A DNA stretch of 64,000 nucleotides, taken from positions 23,016-87,015 of the forward strand of contig PALN01000033.1 of NCBI GenBank assembly GCA_002706405.1, read 5' to 3'. Position numbers and translations under genes: made by a program. The number at the start of each line of letters is the position of its first letter. Within the stretch, counting starts at the first letter, position 1. The notes under the pieces are model-generated. The model was given only the letters and a program-made list of their open reading frames with translations, had not been told where the DNA came from and did not search any database. The stretch comes from Rhodospirillaceae bacterium. GTDB taxonomy: Bacteria > Pseudomonadota > Alphaproteobacteria > Rhodospirillales > Casp-alpha2. Below, in pieces: positions 33,983-42,135 of the stretch.

Positions 33983-35170
33983 CTAGATTACCCTTCCTTT
34001 GCGCAGTTGGGCGAGCCGATTCTGATCATAACCCAGGTCGGAGAGGATTTTTTCCGTATCTTCGCCCAGTGACGAGGCCGGGCGGGCCGGCGTCGGGGTG
34101 GCCGAGCGCACGGGCGTGTCGATCATCCGAATCGGGCCGTGGCCTTCCAGGTCCAGTTCCTGGACGATGCCTTGTTCGGCGACGAAAGGATTATCCAACG
34201 CCTGGGCCAGATCGTAGACCGGCGCCGACGGCACGACACCGGAAAAGGCTTCCAGCCAGTCCGCCGTGGTGCGCTCGCTCAGGCGTTCGTCCAGGAGTTC
34301 CTGAACCAGTTCCCGATTGGCGAGACGCTCCTTGAAGGTTTTGAACCGGGGGTCGGTCCCCCAGTCAGGCTCACCGATCGCCTTGCACAGGGCCGGCCAG
34401 AACTTTTCCTTGTTGCACATGATGTAGATCCAGCCGTCCTGCGTTCGGTACAGCTGGCACGGCACCAGCGACGCATGGCCGGAACGCGCCGTGCGGCCCT
34501 GGACATGGCCTGAATTGAGGTACCAGGTCGAGGTATAGACGTTCAGCATATGCGCCATATGGAACAAGGAGGTATCCAGGTCCTGCCCCTTGCCCGTGGC
34601 ACGCGCGCTGACGATCCCGGACGAGACGGCAAAGGCGAGCGCCAGCCCCGTCGCCAGATCGACCACGGACAAGCCCATGCGGGTCGGCGGGCTGCCCGGT
34701 TCGCCGGTCACGGAGAAATGCCCCGCTTCCGCCTGCATCAGGAAATCGAAGCCTGGCCAAGCGGCGCGCGACCCCGTGCGGCCATAGGCCGAGAGATGGG
34801 CGCAGACGATCTTGGGATTGGCATCCTTCAGATGTTCGTAGGTGATGCCCAGCCGTTCCGCCACGTCACCGCGGGAATTGCTGGCCACCGCGTCGGCGGT
34901 CTTCACCAAGTCCAGGAATACGGCCTTGCCCTCGGGTTTCTTAAGATCGAGGCTGAGGCTCTTCTTATTGCGGTTGAAGGAATGAAAGAACTGGCTGTCA
35001 CCGTTCTCGAAGAAATGCGGGCCCAAGGCGCGGGCGTAATCGCCCTCACCCGGCGCCTCGATCTTGATGACGTCGGCACCCTGGTCGGCCAGGAACTGCG
35101 TACCGAAGGGACCGGCGCCGTATTGTTCGACGGCGAGGATTCGCACCCCGTCGAGCGGCAGCGCGGTCAT
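33983..35170 (-). CDS. CaiB/BaiF CoA-transferase
   Basis: This 395-residue family III CoA-transferase has its catalytic aspartate at Asp171 in GLSVVDLATG. The N-terminal LDGVRILAVEQYGAGPFGTQ and the following DQGADVIKIEAP are typical. It transfers CoA between carboxylic acids. The ATG at 35170 overlaps the acyl-CoA dehydrogenase stop by four bases; the frame is open further but overlaps that gene. It probably activates the organic acid that acyl-CoA dehydrogenase and MaoC then process. Confidence 0.9.
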   Translation of the reverse strand: MTALPLDGVRILAVEQYGAGPFGTQFLADQGADVIKIEAPGEGDYARALGPHFFENGDSQFFHSFNRNKKSLSLDLKKPEGKAVFLDLVKTADAVASNSRGDVAERLGITYEHLKDANPKIVCAHLSAYGRTGSRAAWPGFDFLMQAEAGHFSVTGEPGSPPTRMGLSVVDLATGLALAFAVSSGIVSARATGKGQDLDTSLFHMAHMLNVYTSTWYLNSGHVQGRTARSGHASLVPCQLYRTQDGWIYIMCNKEKFWPALCKAIGEPDWGTDPRFKTFKERLANRELVQELLDERLSERTTADWLEAFSGVVPSAPVYDLAQALDNPFVAEQGIVQELDLEGHGPIRMIDTPVRSATPTPARPASSLGEDTEKILSDLGYDQNRLAQLRKGRVI

Positions 35171-36345
35171 CCCTGGGCCCGTTCCGTCAACTGCCGCGCG
35201 ATGATGATGCGCTGCAGTTCGTTGGTGCCTTCGCCGATGCACAGCAGCGGCGCATCGCGGAAGTAGCGTTCCACATTGTATTCCTTGGAATAGCCGTAGG
35301 CACCGTGGATGCGCATGGCCTCGATGGCGTTTTCCAGTGCCGCCTCGGTGGCGAACAGCTTGGCCATGCCGGCTTCCATGTCGCAGCGCTGGCCCTTGTC
35401 GTAGGCGCGGGCGGCGCTGTCGACCAGCAGGCGCGCGGCTTCGACCCGGGTCGCCATGTCGGCCAGCTTGATCTGGATCGACTGGTGTTCGGCGATGGGC
35501 TTACCGAAGGTCTTGCGGTCCAGGGCATAGGCCACGGCATCGTTCAGCGCCGCCGTGGCGACGCCGACACCGCGCGCGGCGACATTGATGCGGCCCAGTT
35601 CCAGCCCGCCCAGGATCTGCTGCAGACCCCGGCCCTCGTCCGGGCCGATCAGGTTGGTCAGCGGCACTCGGGTATTGTCGAACACGACCTCGCCCGTATC
35701 GATGCCCTTGTAGCCGAGCTTCTGCAGTTTCGACGTTTTATACCCGGCATCCTTTTCGACCAGGATCAGGCTCATGCCCTTGTGCCGGGGCTCGGTCTCC
35801 GGATCGGTCTTGGCCAGCACGGCCAGGAAGTTTCCTTCGACACAGTTGGTGATCCACATCTTGTTGCCGTTCAGGACGTATTCGTTGCCGTCCTTCTTGG
35901 CCGTCGTGCGCACGGACTGTAGGTCCGTGCCGCAGTCCGGTTCGGTCAGCGCGATGCCGCCCCGCATTTCGCCGGACGCCATCTTGGGCAGCCAATGGCG
36001 TTTTTGTTCTTCCGTGCCGAAGCGTTCGACCGCCGCCGCCGCGATCAGGTGCGAGTTGAAGATGCCCGACACGGACATCCAGCACGACGCCACCTTCTCG
36101 ACGATCTTGGAATAGGTCGAGGCCGACAGGCCCAAGCCGCCGTATTCCTCGCCGATGGTCGCCCCCATCAGGCCCAGTTCGGCCAGCTTGTCGGCGATCT
36201 CGCGGGGGTATTCGTCCGCCGCTTCCAGTTTATGGGCGTGGGGCCGCACGTCCTGTTCGATGAACTTGTCGACGGAATCGAGGATAAGGCGTTCTTCCTC
36301 GCTCAGGTCCTGGGCAGATGCCGCGTCGGGAGCCATGGTCGTCAT
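35167..36345 (-). CDS. Acyl-CoA dehydrogenase
   Basis: The 392-residue FAD-dependent enzyme has the family motifs ALTEPDCGTDLQSV and NGNKMWITNC (FAD region). In the C-terminal domain are MRIHGAYGYSKEYNVERYFR and the catalytic-Glu segment IGEGTNELQRIIIARQL. It oxidises a short or branched acyl-CoA at carbons 2-3, passing electrons to ETF. It lies 6 bases after MaoC and overlaps the CoA-transferase gene. Confidence 0.92.
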   Translation of the reverse strand: MTTMAPDAASAQDLSEEERLILDSVDKFIEQDVRPHAHKLEAADEYPREIADKLAELGLMGATIGEEYGGLGLSASTYSKIVEKVASCWMSVSGIFNSHLIAAAAVERFGTEEQKRHWLPKMASGEMRGGIALTEPDCGTDLQSVRTTAKKDGNEYVLNGNKMWITNCVEGNFLAVLAKTDPETEPRHKGMSLILVEKDAGYKTSKLQKLGYKGIDTGEVVFDNTRVPLTNLIGPDEGRGLQQILGGLELGRINVAARGVGVATAALNDAVAYALDRKTFGKPIAEHQSIQIKLADMATRVEAARLLVDSAARAYDKGQRCDMEAGMAKLFATEAALENAIEAMRIHGAYGYSKEYNVERYFRDAPLLCIGEGTNELQRIIIARQLTERAQG

Positions 36346-36351
36346 TTCCTA

Positions 36352-36870
36352 CTAGTAGTTGGCTTTGTCGTCGACCGCGTGGCCGCGCTTGGGAATCAGC
36401 ATGGTGCGCTCGTAGCTCATGACGACCGAGCCGTCCTGCTTGGTCGCCGTGGTGCGGACGGTGACGATGCCCTGGGTCGGGCGCGACTTGCTTTCACGGA
36501 CCGCCAGCACTTCGCTTTCCGCATAAAGCGTATCGCCGACGAACACCGGGTTCGGCATCTTGATGTCAGTCCAACCCAGGTTGCCGATGGCTTTCTGGCT
36601 GGTGTCCGATACGCTCATGCCGGCAACGATGGACAGGGTCAGGCAGGAATTCACCAACGGCTTTCCGAACTCGCTCTTCGCGGCGTACTCGTTGTCAAAA
36701 TGCAGCGGGTGCTGGTTCATGGTCAGCAAGGTGAACCAGGTGTTGTCGCTTTCCGTGATGCTGCGGCCGGGACGGTGTTCGTACACATCGCCAATCTTGA
36801 AATCCTCAAGATAGCGGCCATAGGACTCGCGATATCGGTTGGGTCCGACTTCTTTTGCTTCGGCAACCAT
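36352..36870 (-). CDS. MaoC-family hydratase
   Basis: The 172-residue hot-dog fold protein carries the hydratase-2 motif in ITESDNTWFTLLTMNQHPLH (catalytic Asp and His), followed by FDNEYA. It should hydrate an enoyl-CoA such as mesaconyl-CoA. It is 3 bases after the MmgE/PrpD stop and 6 before the acyl-CoA dehydrogenase, so it is co-translated. In methylsuccinate and mesaconate pathways MaoC, acyl-CoA dehydrogenase and CaiB occur together. Confidence 0.88.
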   Translation of the reverse strand: MVAEAKEVGPNRYRESYGRYLEDFKIGDVYEHRPGRSITESDNTWFTLLTMNQHPLHFDNEYAAKSEFGKPLVNSCLTLSIVAGMSVSDTSQKAIGNLGWTDIKMPNPVFVGDTLYAESEVLAVRESKSRPTQGIVTVRTTATKQDGSVVMSYERTMLIPKRGHAVDDKANY

Positions 36871-36873
36871 GGG

Positions 36874-38259
36874 TTAGGCATCTCCGTGACTGAGGGCGAG
36901 GACCGAACGCAGGCTGTTCGCTTCCTCCAGGTTTAACAGGGCGCATGAGAATCGTTCCATGCCTGCCTCGGACAGATAGGGCGCGCACAGACCGTCGAAC
37001 TTGGCGCGGAACTCGGCCTGGCTCATGAAGTTGTCGGGCTCGCCCTTGGGGATTTCGACGAAGCGTTCATAGACTTCGCCGGACTTCATGCGGATCGTCG
37101 CCTTCCCGGCCATGTTGTCGGGAAAGGCCGCTTCGGCGTCGGGATCGACAACCGTGGTGATGCGCTTGGCCAGCGCCAGGGTGTCCGCATCGTTGAGATG
37201 GGTCTTGTAGTCGTCCCACACCATGTTGCCGGTGCGCAGCACCACGGCGGCGCAGAACGGCATGGAGAACTGCCCGTCGACGATCGATTTCGGATTCTGC
37301 TTTTCCGCATCCGAATTGCCGACAATCTTCCAGCCCGTTTCCGGCACGCCGATGGTCGCGGTTTCCACCGCATCCGCCGCGATGCCGTGCTCACCGGCCA
37401 GCTGGCGAATGGCGTCCATCGCCGCATGGGTATAGCGGCAGCTGGGATAAGGTTTCACGCCGAGCGCCATGGTTTCCCAATACTCGCCCAGGTCCGCCGC
37501 CGCCTTGTCCAGGTCGGCCTTCGGCGACAGGGAGTGGAGGAAGCCCCATTTGCCTTCGATCGCTTCCTTCGGGCCCTTGAAGCCTTCCGCCGCCATGGTG
37601 GCGCAGGTCAGGCCATTCTGCGCCGCCTGCCCGACGTGGGAGCGCTTGGTCCAGGCGCCATCGGCCAGGAACTGCATGGACCCCGCCGCTTGGGACAGCG
37701 CGATGCCGAGAGCGCTTTCGATGCCGTCGGCATCAAGGCCCAGAATTTTGCCCGCCGCCGCGGCCGCCGCCATGACGCCGCAGGTCGCCGTCGGATGATA
37801 GCCGCGGTCATAATGGGCCGTCGGCACCAGGGCCTTGGCCAGACGGATCTGAATCTCATAGCCGACAACGCAGGCGGTGATGACGTCCCTGCCAGACGCG
37901 TCGGTCATTTCCGCCGCCGCCAGCACCGCCGGCACGATCGGGGCCGAGGAATGCAGCGAGGCTTCCGCGTGGGTGTCGTCGAAATCAAGGGAGTGCGCCA
38001 ACGAACCGTTGACCAGCGCCGCCGCCATGGGCGTGTAACCGCGCCCGTCGCCGAGCACCGAGCAATCGCCCACAACCTGGCCCAGACGCTCGACCGCGCT
38101 GACCAGGCTGGCCGTGCTTTCCGCGTCGTGTCGCGCACGCACCATGATCCCGGCGATGTCGAGGATCAGCAGTTTGGTGCGGGCCGCAATGCCGGCCGGC
38201 AGCTTGTCGTAGGTCAGGCCGGCAGCGAATTCAGCCAATTGGCGGGTAGTGCCCGTCAT
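36874..38259 (-). CDS. MmgE/PrpD family protein, second copy
   Basis: The 461-residue protein has the conserved HSLDFDDTHAEASLH (substrate region), a long Ala-rich core around MAAAAAAGKILGLDADG and KPYPSCRYTHAAMDAI. Start is the ATG at 38259 after GGAGG; the frame opens further but without a family match. It is the first gene of the ten-gene operon, divergent from a LysR regulator. It may dehydrate or epimerise a hydroxy- or amino-dicarboxylic acid. Confidence 0.9.
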   Translation of the reverse strand: MTGTTRQLAEFAAGLTYDKLPAGIAARTKLLILDIAGIMVRARHDAESTASLVSAVERLGQVVGDCSVLGDGRGYTPMAAALVNGSLAHSLDFDDTHAEASLHSSAPIVPAVLAAAEMTDASGRDVITACVVGYEIQIRLAKALVPTAHYDRGYHPTATCGVMAAAAAAGKILGLDADGIESALGIALSQAAGSMQFLADGAWTKRSHVGQAAQNGLTCATMAAEGFKGPKEAIEGKWGFLHSLSPKADLDKAAADLGEYWETMALGVKPYPSCRYTHAAMDAIRQLAGEHGIAADAVETATIGVPETGWKIVGNSDAEKQNPKSIVDGQFSMPFCAAVVLRTGNMVWDDYKTHLNDADTLALAKRITTVVDPDAEAAFPDNMAGKATIRMKSGEVYERFVEIPKGEPDNFMSQAEFRAKFDGLCAPYLSEAGMERFSCALLNLEEANSLRSVLALSHGDA

Positions 38260-38351
38260 CGTCAGGTTTCCTCCATGCGTTTTCGCCACGCCTATTGGCG
38301 GCGTGGTTTCCATTTCGAAGGGCGACTACACCACAAGATTTGTGATAGGGC

Positions 38352-38374
38352 TAATAGCAATATATGCATTATTA
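38352..38374. promoter_or_regulatory. AT-rich operator candidate for the LysR regulator
   Basis: TAATA (38352-38356) and TATTA (38370-38374) are inverted repeats flanking an AT-rich centre, in the divergent region between the PrpD operon and the LysR gene. This fits the loose form of LysR binding sites, 24 bases from the LysR start. Confidence 0.4.
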
Positions 38375-38397
38375 ATCTGGAAAGAAGATCAATCGTC

Positions 38398-39309
38398 ATG
38401 CTGCCCATGACCCTGAAACAATTGGAGATTTTTGTCGCCGTAGCGGAGCAGAACGGCTTCCGTCGCGCGTCGGAGAAACTCAATCTGAGCCAATCCGCCG
38501 TGACCGCCCATATCAAGCTGCTGGAAGCCCATCTCGGTGTGCCGTTGTTCCACCGCACAACCCGCTCCGTCCGCATGACCGAGGCCGGGGAAAACCTGTA
38601 CCGCCGCGCGGGTCGCGTGCTCGATGGCCTGGAAGACATCGTGCGCATCTTCCACGACGAAGCCGCCATGGGCCGGGGCCGGGTGCTGCTGACCTCCGCC
38701 CCCAGTTTCGCCGCCACGCGCCTGCCGACCATCCTGGCCCGATTCCGCGAGCGCAACCCCAACATCACGGTCCATGTGCGCGAGGCCTATGCCACGGACA
38801 TGTTGGACATTCTGCGCCGGGGCGACGCCGATTTCGCCATCGGTCCGGTCGAAAAAGTGCTGCGGGAATTTGAATTCCGTCAGTTCCTGACCGACGGTTA
38901 TTGCGCCGTGGTCGCGGCGGACCACCCCCTCGCGGGGCAGAAGGACATTCCCCTGAGCGCGCTTTCCGACGAAACGATCCTGGCCTTGCCTCTGCCGTCG
39001 CGCACCCGCATTCAGGTCGAAAGCGCCTTTCAGTCCGCCGGCATGACCCTGGTGCCGCATTTCGAGATGCTGCATCACCAGACCTTGATTTCCATGGCGG
39101 AACAGGGCCTGGGTGTGGCGATCCTGCCAGAAACGGCCGTGCCGCGCTCCAAGGACGGCGCCTATTGGGCCGCCCGTATCAAGCACCCGCAACTGACCCG
39201 GCGCATCGGCATCATCACCCTGCGCGGCCAGACCCTGGCGCCGGGGGCCAGCGAACTGGTCAAACTGATCGCGGGGAAAACGCCCAAGGCCGAAGCCCGG
39301 GCCGACTAA
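38398..39309 (+). CDS. LysR-family transcriptional regulator
   Basis: The 303-residue protein has an N-terminal winged helix (LKQLEIFVAVAEQNGFRRAS, then LNLSQSAVTAHIKLLEAHL) and a periplasmic-binding-protein-like effector domain. SFAATRLPTILARFRERNPN starts the effector domain, and GLGVAILPETAVPR is the usual effector-site loop. Divergent from the ten-gene operon, it most likely activates that operon in response to a pathway intermediate. A second ATG three codons downstream is possible. Its 3' end overlaps the converging isomerase gene by four bases. Confidence 0.9.
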   Translation: MLPMTLKQLEIFVAVAEQNGFRRASEKLNLSQSAVTAHIKLLEAHLGVPLFHRTTRSVRMTEAGENLYRRAGRVLDGLEDIVRIFHDEAAMGRGRVLLTSAPSFAATRLPTILARFRERNPNITVHVREAYATDMLDILRRGDADFAIGPVEKVLREFEFRQFLTDGYCAVVAADHPLAGQKDIPLSALSDETILALPLPSRTRIQVESAFQSAGMTLVPHFEMLHHQTLISMAEQGLGVAILPETAVPRSKDGAYWAARIKHPQLTRRIGIITLRGQTLAPGASELVKLIAGKTPKAEARAD

Positions 39310-40109
39310 CCCAGGCCGAAGTCCTTGGCCCATTTCAGCGACGCCTTGGTCGCGCCCGGCTTGGTCTTGTTATGGGGGGCGTATTCGCAGCCGAGCCAGC
39401 CTTCGAAGCCGAGGCGGTCGCACAGTTCGAACACGAAGGGATAGTTGATTTCCCCCTCGTCCGGCGGTGTGCGGCCCGGGTTGCCCGCAATCTGCACGTG
39501 GAGGATCGACGGCAGGTGCGCCTCGAAGGTGCGCGCCAGGTCGCCCTCCATGATCTGGGCGTTGTGGAAATCGTACTGGATGCCGATGTTGGCGGAACCG
39601 GCCGCCTTCACCGTGTCGACCACGTATTGCGCTTCCTTCGTCGTCTGCACCAGATAACCCGGCCGCGCGACCGTGTTGATCGGTTCGATCAGGGCGCTCA
39701 ATCCGGCCTCGGCCAGCACCGGGCAAGCCCAGGTCAGGTTGTCGATGAAGACCTTGAATGCGGCGTCGCGGTTCCAGTCATCCATCTGCCAGCCGGCCAG
39801 CACATGCAGATAGCGGGTCCCCAGCACCTGGGCGTAGTCGATGGCCTTGCCGATCGAATCCTGAAATTCCCCCTTGCGGCCCTTCAGTCCGGCGATGCCG
39901 TACTCACCCTCGTGCTTGCCGGGGGGCGAGTTGAACATCAGGAACTCGAGCCCCGCCGCCTTGCAGGCGTCGCCCATGGCATTGGCATCGTGACCGTAGA
40001 GCAGCGGGCATTCGACGGCAGCAAAGCCCAGGTCGCGGACCAGCTGGAAACGCTCCAGCATGGGAACTTCCTGGGCCATCCAACCGATGTTGGCGGCGAA
40101 ACGGGGCAT
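39306..40109 (-). CDS. Hydroxypyruvate isomerase family protein (TIM barrel)
   Basis: The 267-residue TIM barrel matches the Hyi/xylose-isomerase-like family. FAANIGWMAQEVPMLERF is the typical N-terminus. Metal-binding Glu/Asp/His are expected in LIEPINTVARPGY, in YDFHNAQIMEGD, in ILHVQIAGNPGR and in GCEYAPHNKT. It would isomerise hydroxypyruvate and tartronate semialdehyde or a similar aldose/ketose. Start follows GGAGGGCAGCC. No glyoxylate-pathway partner is adjacent. Confidence 0.85.
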   Translation of the reverse strand: MPRFAANIGWMAQEVPMLERFQLVRDLGFAAVECPLLYGHDANAMGDACKAAGLEFLMFNSPPGKHEGEYGIAGLKGRKGEFQDSIGKAIDYAQVLGTRYLHVLAGWQMDDWNRDAAFKVFIDNLTWACPVLAEAGLSALIEPINTVARPGYLVQTTKEAQYVVDTVKAAGSANIGIQYDFHNAQIMEGDLARTFEAHLPSILHVQIAGNPGRTPPDEGEINYPFVFELCDRLGFEGWLGCEYAPHNKTKPGATKASLKWAKDFGLG

Positions 40110-40128
40110 GGCTGCCCTCCCCAATCTG

Positions 40129-40146
40129 GGCGCGCCGGTGCGCGCC
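40129..40146 (-). terminator. GC-rich hairpin downstream of glnK
   Basis: GGCGCGC (40129-40135) and GCGCGCC (40140-40146) form a 7-bp stem with loop CGGT, 11 bases beyond the glnK stop. The underlying sequence is a tandem repeat of CGCGCCGGT. It may end the amtB-glnK transcript; no U-run is seen. Confidence 0.4.
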
Positions 40147-40157
40147 GGTCTCAGATC

Positions 40158-40496
40158 CTACAGCGCGTCGTTGTCCTGTTCGCCGGTGCGAATGCGCACG
40201 GCGCTTTCCAGGTCATAGACGAAGACCTTGCCGTCGCCGATCTTGCCGGTATTGGCCGCCCCCTTGATGGCCTCGACCACCTCGGCCGCCTTGTCGTCGG
40301 CCACGGCGATCTCGATCTTCACCTTGGGCAGAAAGTGAACCTGATATTCCGCGCCACGGTAGATTTCCGTCTGCCCGCGCTGGCGGCCATAGCCCTTCAC
40401 TTCCGATACCGTCATCCCTTCAACGCCGGTGGCGGCCAAGGCCTCGCGGACGGCGTCCAGCTTGTGCGGTTTGATCACCGCCATGACGAACTTCAT
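40158..40496 (-). CDS. glnK: Nitrogen regulatory protein PII
   Basis: This is a 112-residue PII protein. Tyr51 in EIYRGAEYQV is the uridylylation site at the tip of the T loop. The C-terminal nucleotide-binding part GKIGDGKVFVYDLESAVRIR is intact. It senses 2-oxoglutarate and ADP/ATP and blocks the AmtB channel under nitrogen sufficiency. Start follows AGGAGAGGCAAC. It lies 81 bases downstream of amtB, an order opposite to the usual glnK-amtB. Confidence 0.95.
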   Translation of the reverse strand: MKFVMAVIKPHKLDAVREALAATGVEGMTVSEVKGYGRQRGQTEIYRGAEYQVHFLPKVKIEIAVADDKAAEVVEAIKGAANTGKIGDGKVFVYDLESAVRIRTGEQDNDAL

Positions 40497-40545
40497 GTTG
40501 CCTCTCCTAATGTCTTTGCGATTGCCGGTGTTCCCGGCTTGCGGT

Positions 40546-40563
40546 CGGAGCACCGCTGCTCCG
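40546..40563 (-). promoter_or_regulatory. Hairpin between amtB and glnK
   Basis: CGGAGCA (40546-40552) and TGCTCCG (40557-40563) form a perfect 7-bp stem with loop CCGC, between the amtB stop and the glnK start. It could partly terminate or stabilise the amtB message, tuning relative amounts. Confidence 0.45.
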
Positions 40564-40577
40564 CCTTTTATAGCACG

Positions 40578-41900
40578 TCAGTCGAGCCTGTACGCCGTCT
40601 CACCGTGGTTGGTGATATCCAGACCTTCCAGCTCGTCGTCCTCGCGAACGCGGATGCCGTTGGTCAGCGCCGCCGTCACCTTGACCAGGATGAAGGTCGC
40701 GATTGCCGACCAGACCACCGTAACCGCCAGCCCCAACGCCTGCACGCCGAGCGCGTCAAGCATCGACTTGCCTTCGGGCAACCCCAGGCCGCCGAACATG
40801 GGCGCGCACAGGAAAGCGACCAGGATGGTGCCGAGCGACCCGCCGACGCCGTGAACGGCGAACACGTCCAAGGAATCATCCAGCTTCCAGGCAGTCTTTA
40901 CGATCTGCACCATCTTGAAGCAGACAAGCCCGGCGGCAACACCGATGATCAGGGCGCCGATGGGACCGACAAAACCCGATGCCGGAGTGATCGTGGCCAA
41001 CCCCGCGATGGTCCCGGTAACCAAGCCGACCAGGGACGGCTTGCCGTACTTCTTCCATTCGATGAGCATCCACACCAGCGATGCCGTGGCGGCGGCGATA
41101 TGGGTGACCGTCAACGCCATGCCGGCCGCCCCGTTGGCGGCAAGAGCCGACCCGCCGTTGAAGCCGAACCAGCCGACCCACAGCATGCAGGCCCCCATAG
41201 CGACCATGCCCGGATTGTGCGGCGGTGCGACATCGTGGGGGAAGCCGTGCCGTGCCCCCAAGGCCTTGACGATGACCAGCGACGAGATGCCCGCCGTGGC
41301 ATGAACGACCAAGCCGCCCGCGAAATCCATGACGCCCATCTGGGCAAGCCAGCCACCGCCCCAGACCCAATGGGTCACTGGCGCGTAGACGACGATCAGC
41401 CACAACGACGACAGGATCAGCACGGCGGAGAATTTAATGCGCTCCACATAGGCGCCGACCATGAGCGCCGGCGTGATGATCGCGAAGGTCATCTGGAACG
41501 AAAAGAACACGTTCTCGGGGATCGTGCCCGACAGTGCTTCCGTGCCGACGCCGGCCAGGAACATGCGGGACAGCCCGCCGATCAGATCATTGGCCCCGGC
41601 CCCATCCGTGAACGACAGGCTGTAGCCGATGACCAGCCACAACACGCTCATCAGGCAGGCGATGGCGACGCAATGCATGAGCACGCTCAGCACGTTGCGC
41701 GACCGCACCAGCCCGCCATAGAACAGGGCCAGCCCCGGCAAGGTCATGAACAGGACCAGGGCGGTTGCCGTGATGATCCAGGCCGTGTCGCCGGAATTAA
41801 GCTGATCGGCGGCAAAGGCCGCGTCAGGCGTGAAAATCGTCAGAAGAACGGCCGCAAGCGAAAATGCCGGCACGGCCTGCCGGCGCAAGAACTTGAACAT
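40578..41900 (-). CDS. amtB: Ammonium transporter
   Basis: The 440-residue protein has an N-terminal signal-like segment (ending near AFA, residue 30) and about eleven membrane helices. The channel twin histidines are His200 (GGLVVHATAG) and His350 (DVFAVHGVGG), with the conserved Asp192 nearby. It conducts ammonium and is gated by the PII protein encoded next. The ATG at 41900 after GGGGAG is the family start; the frame is open upstream. Confidence 0.94.
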   Translation of the reverse strand: MFKFLRRQAVPAFSLAAVLLTIFTPDAAFAADQLNSGDTAWIITATALVLFMTLPGLALFYGGLVRSRNVLSVLMHCVAIACLMSVLWLVIGYSLSFTDGAGANDLIGGLSRMFLAGVGTEALSGTIPENVFFSFQMTFAIITPALMVGAYVERIKFSAVLILSSLWLIVVYAPVTHWVWGGGWLAQMGVMDFAGGLVVHATAGISSLVIVKALGARHGFPHDVAPPHNPGMVAMGACMLWVGWFGFNGGSALAANGAAGMALTVTHIAAATASLVWMLIEWKKYGKPSLVGLVTGTIAGLATITPASGFVGPIGALIIGVAAGLVCFKMVQIVKTAWKLDDSLDVFAVHGVGGSLGTILVAFLCAPMFGGLGLPEGKSMLDALGVQALGLAVTVVWSAIATFILVKVTAALTNGIRVREDDELEGLDITNHGETAYRLD

Positions 41901-42064
41901 GATACTCCCCGTCGTTGGGTTAGGGTTTGCTTCGATGCAATTTTTTACGCGCCTAACCGGACCGTTGCGGTGAGCCTGACGGGGCGGGTTGATCCCTCCT
42001 CGCGCCGGTTCCCGGCCTCTCGTTTTATCGTCTAACGTGGCCCCGATAATGCCCGACAGCCTTG

Positions 42065-42089
42065 GGGATGCAAGACCTATTTGCATCCC
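42065..42089. terminator. 9-bp perfect inverted repeat between crotonase gene and amtB
   Basis: GGGATGCAA (42065-42073) and TTGCATCCC (42081-42089) are exact inverted repeats with a 7-base spacer. They lie 47 bases beyond the crotonase stop and 165 bases upstream of amtB. It could end the crotonase transcript or serve as an operator for amtB; there is no clear U-run. Confidence 0.4.
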
Positions 42090-42135
42090 TCAACCCGTGC
42101 ATCCCCTGATCAAAGGCAGGGCCGACGACCGCCGA

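Noticed and set aside
38901..42035. Plus-strand open frame of over 1,000 codons
   Set aside because: It runs antisense to the isomerase, glnK and amtB genes, has low-complexity His/Arg/Gly/Asp-rich composition and no family motif. It is a by-product of GC-rich codon use.
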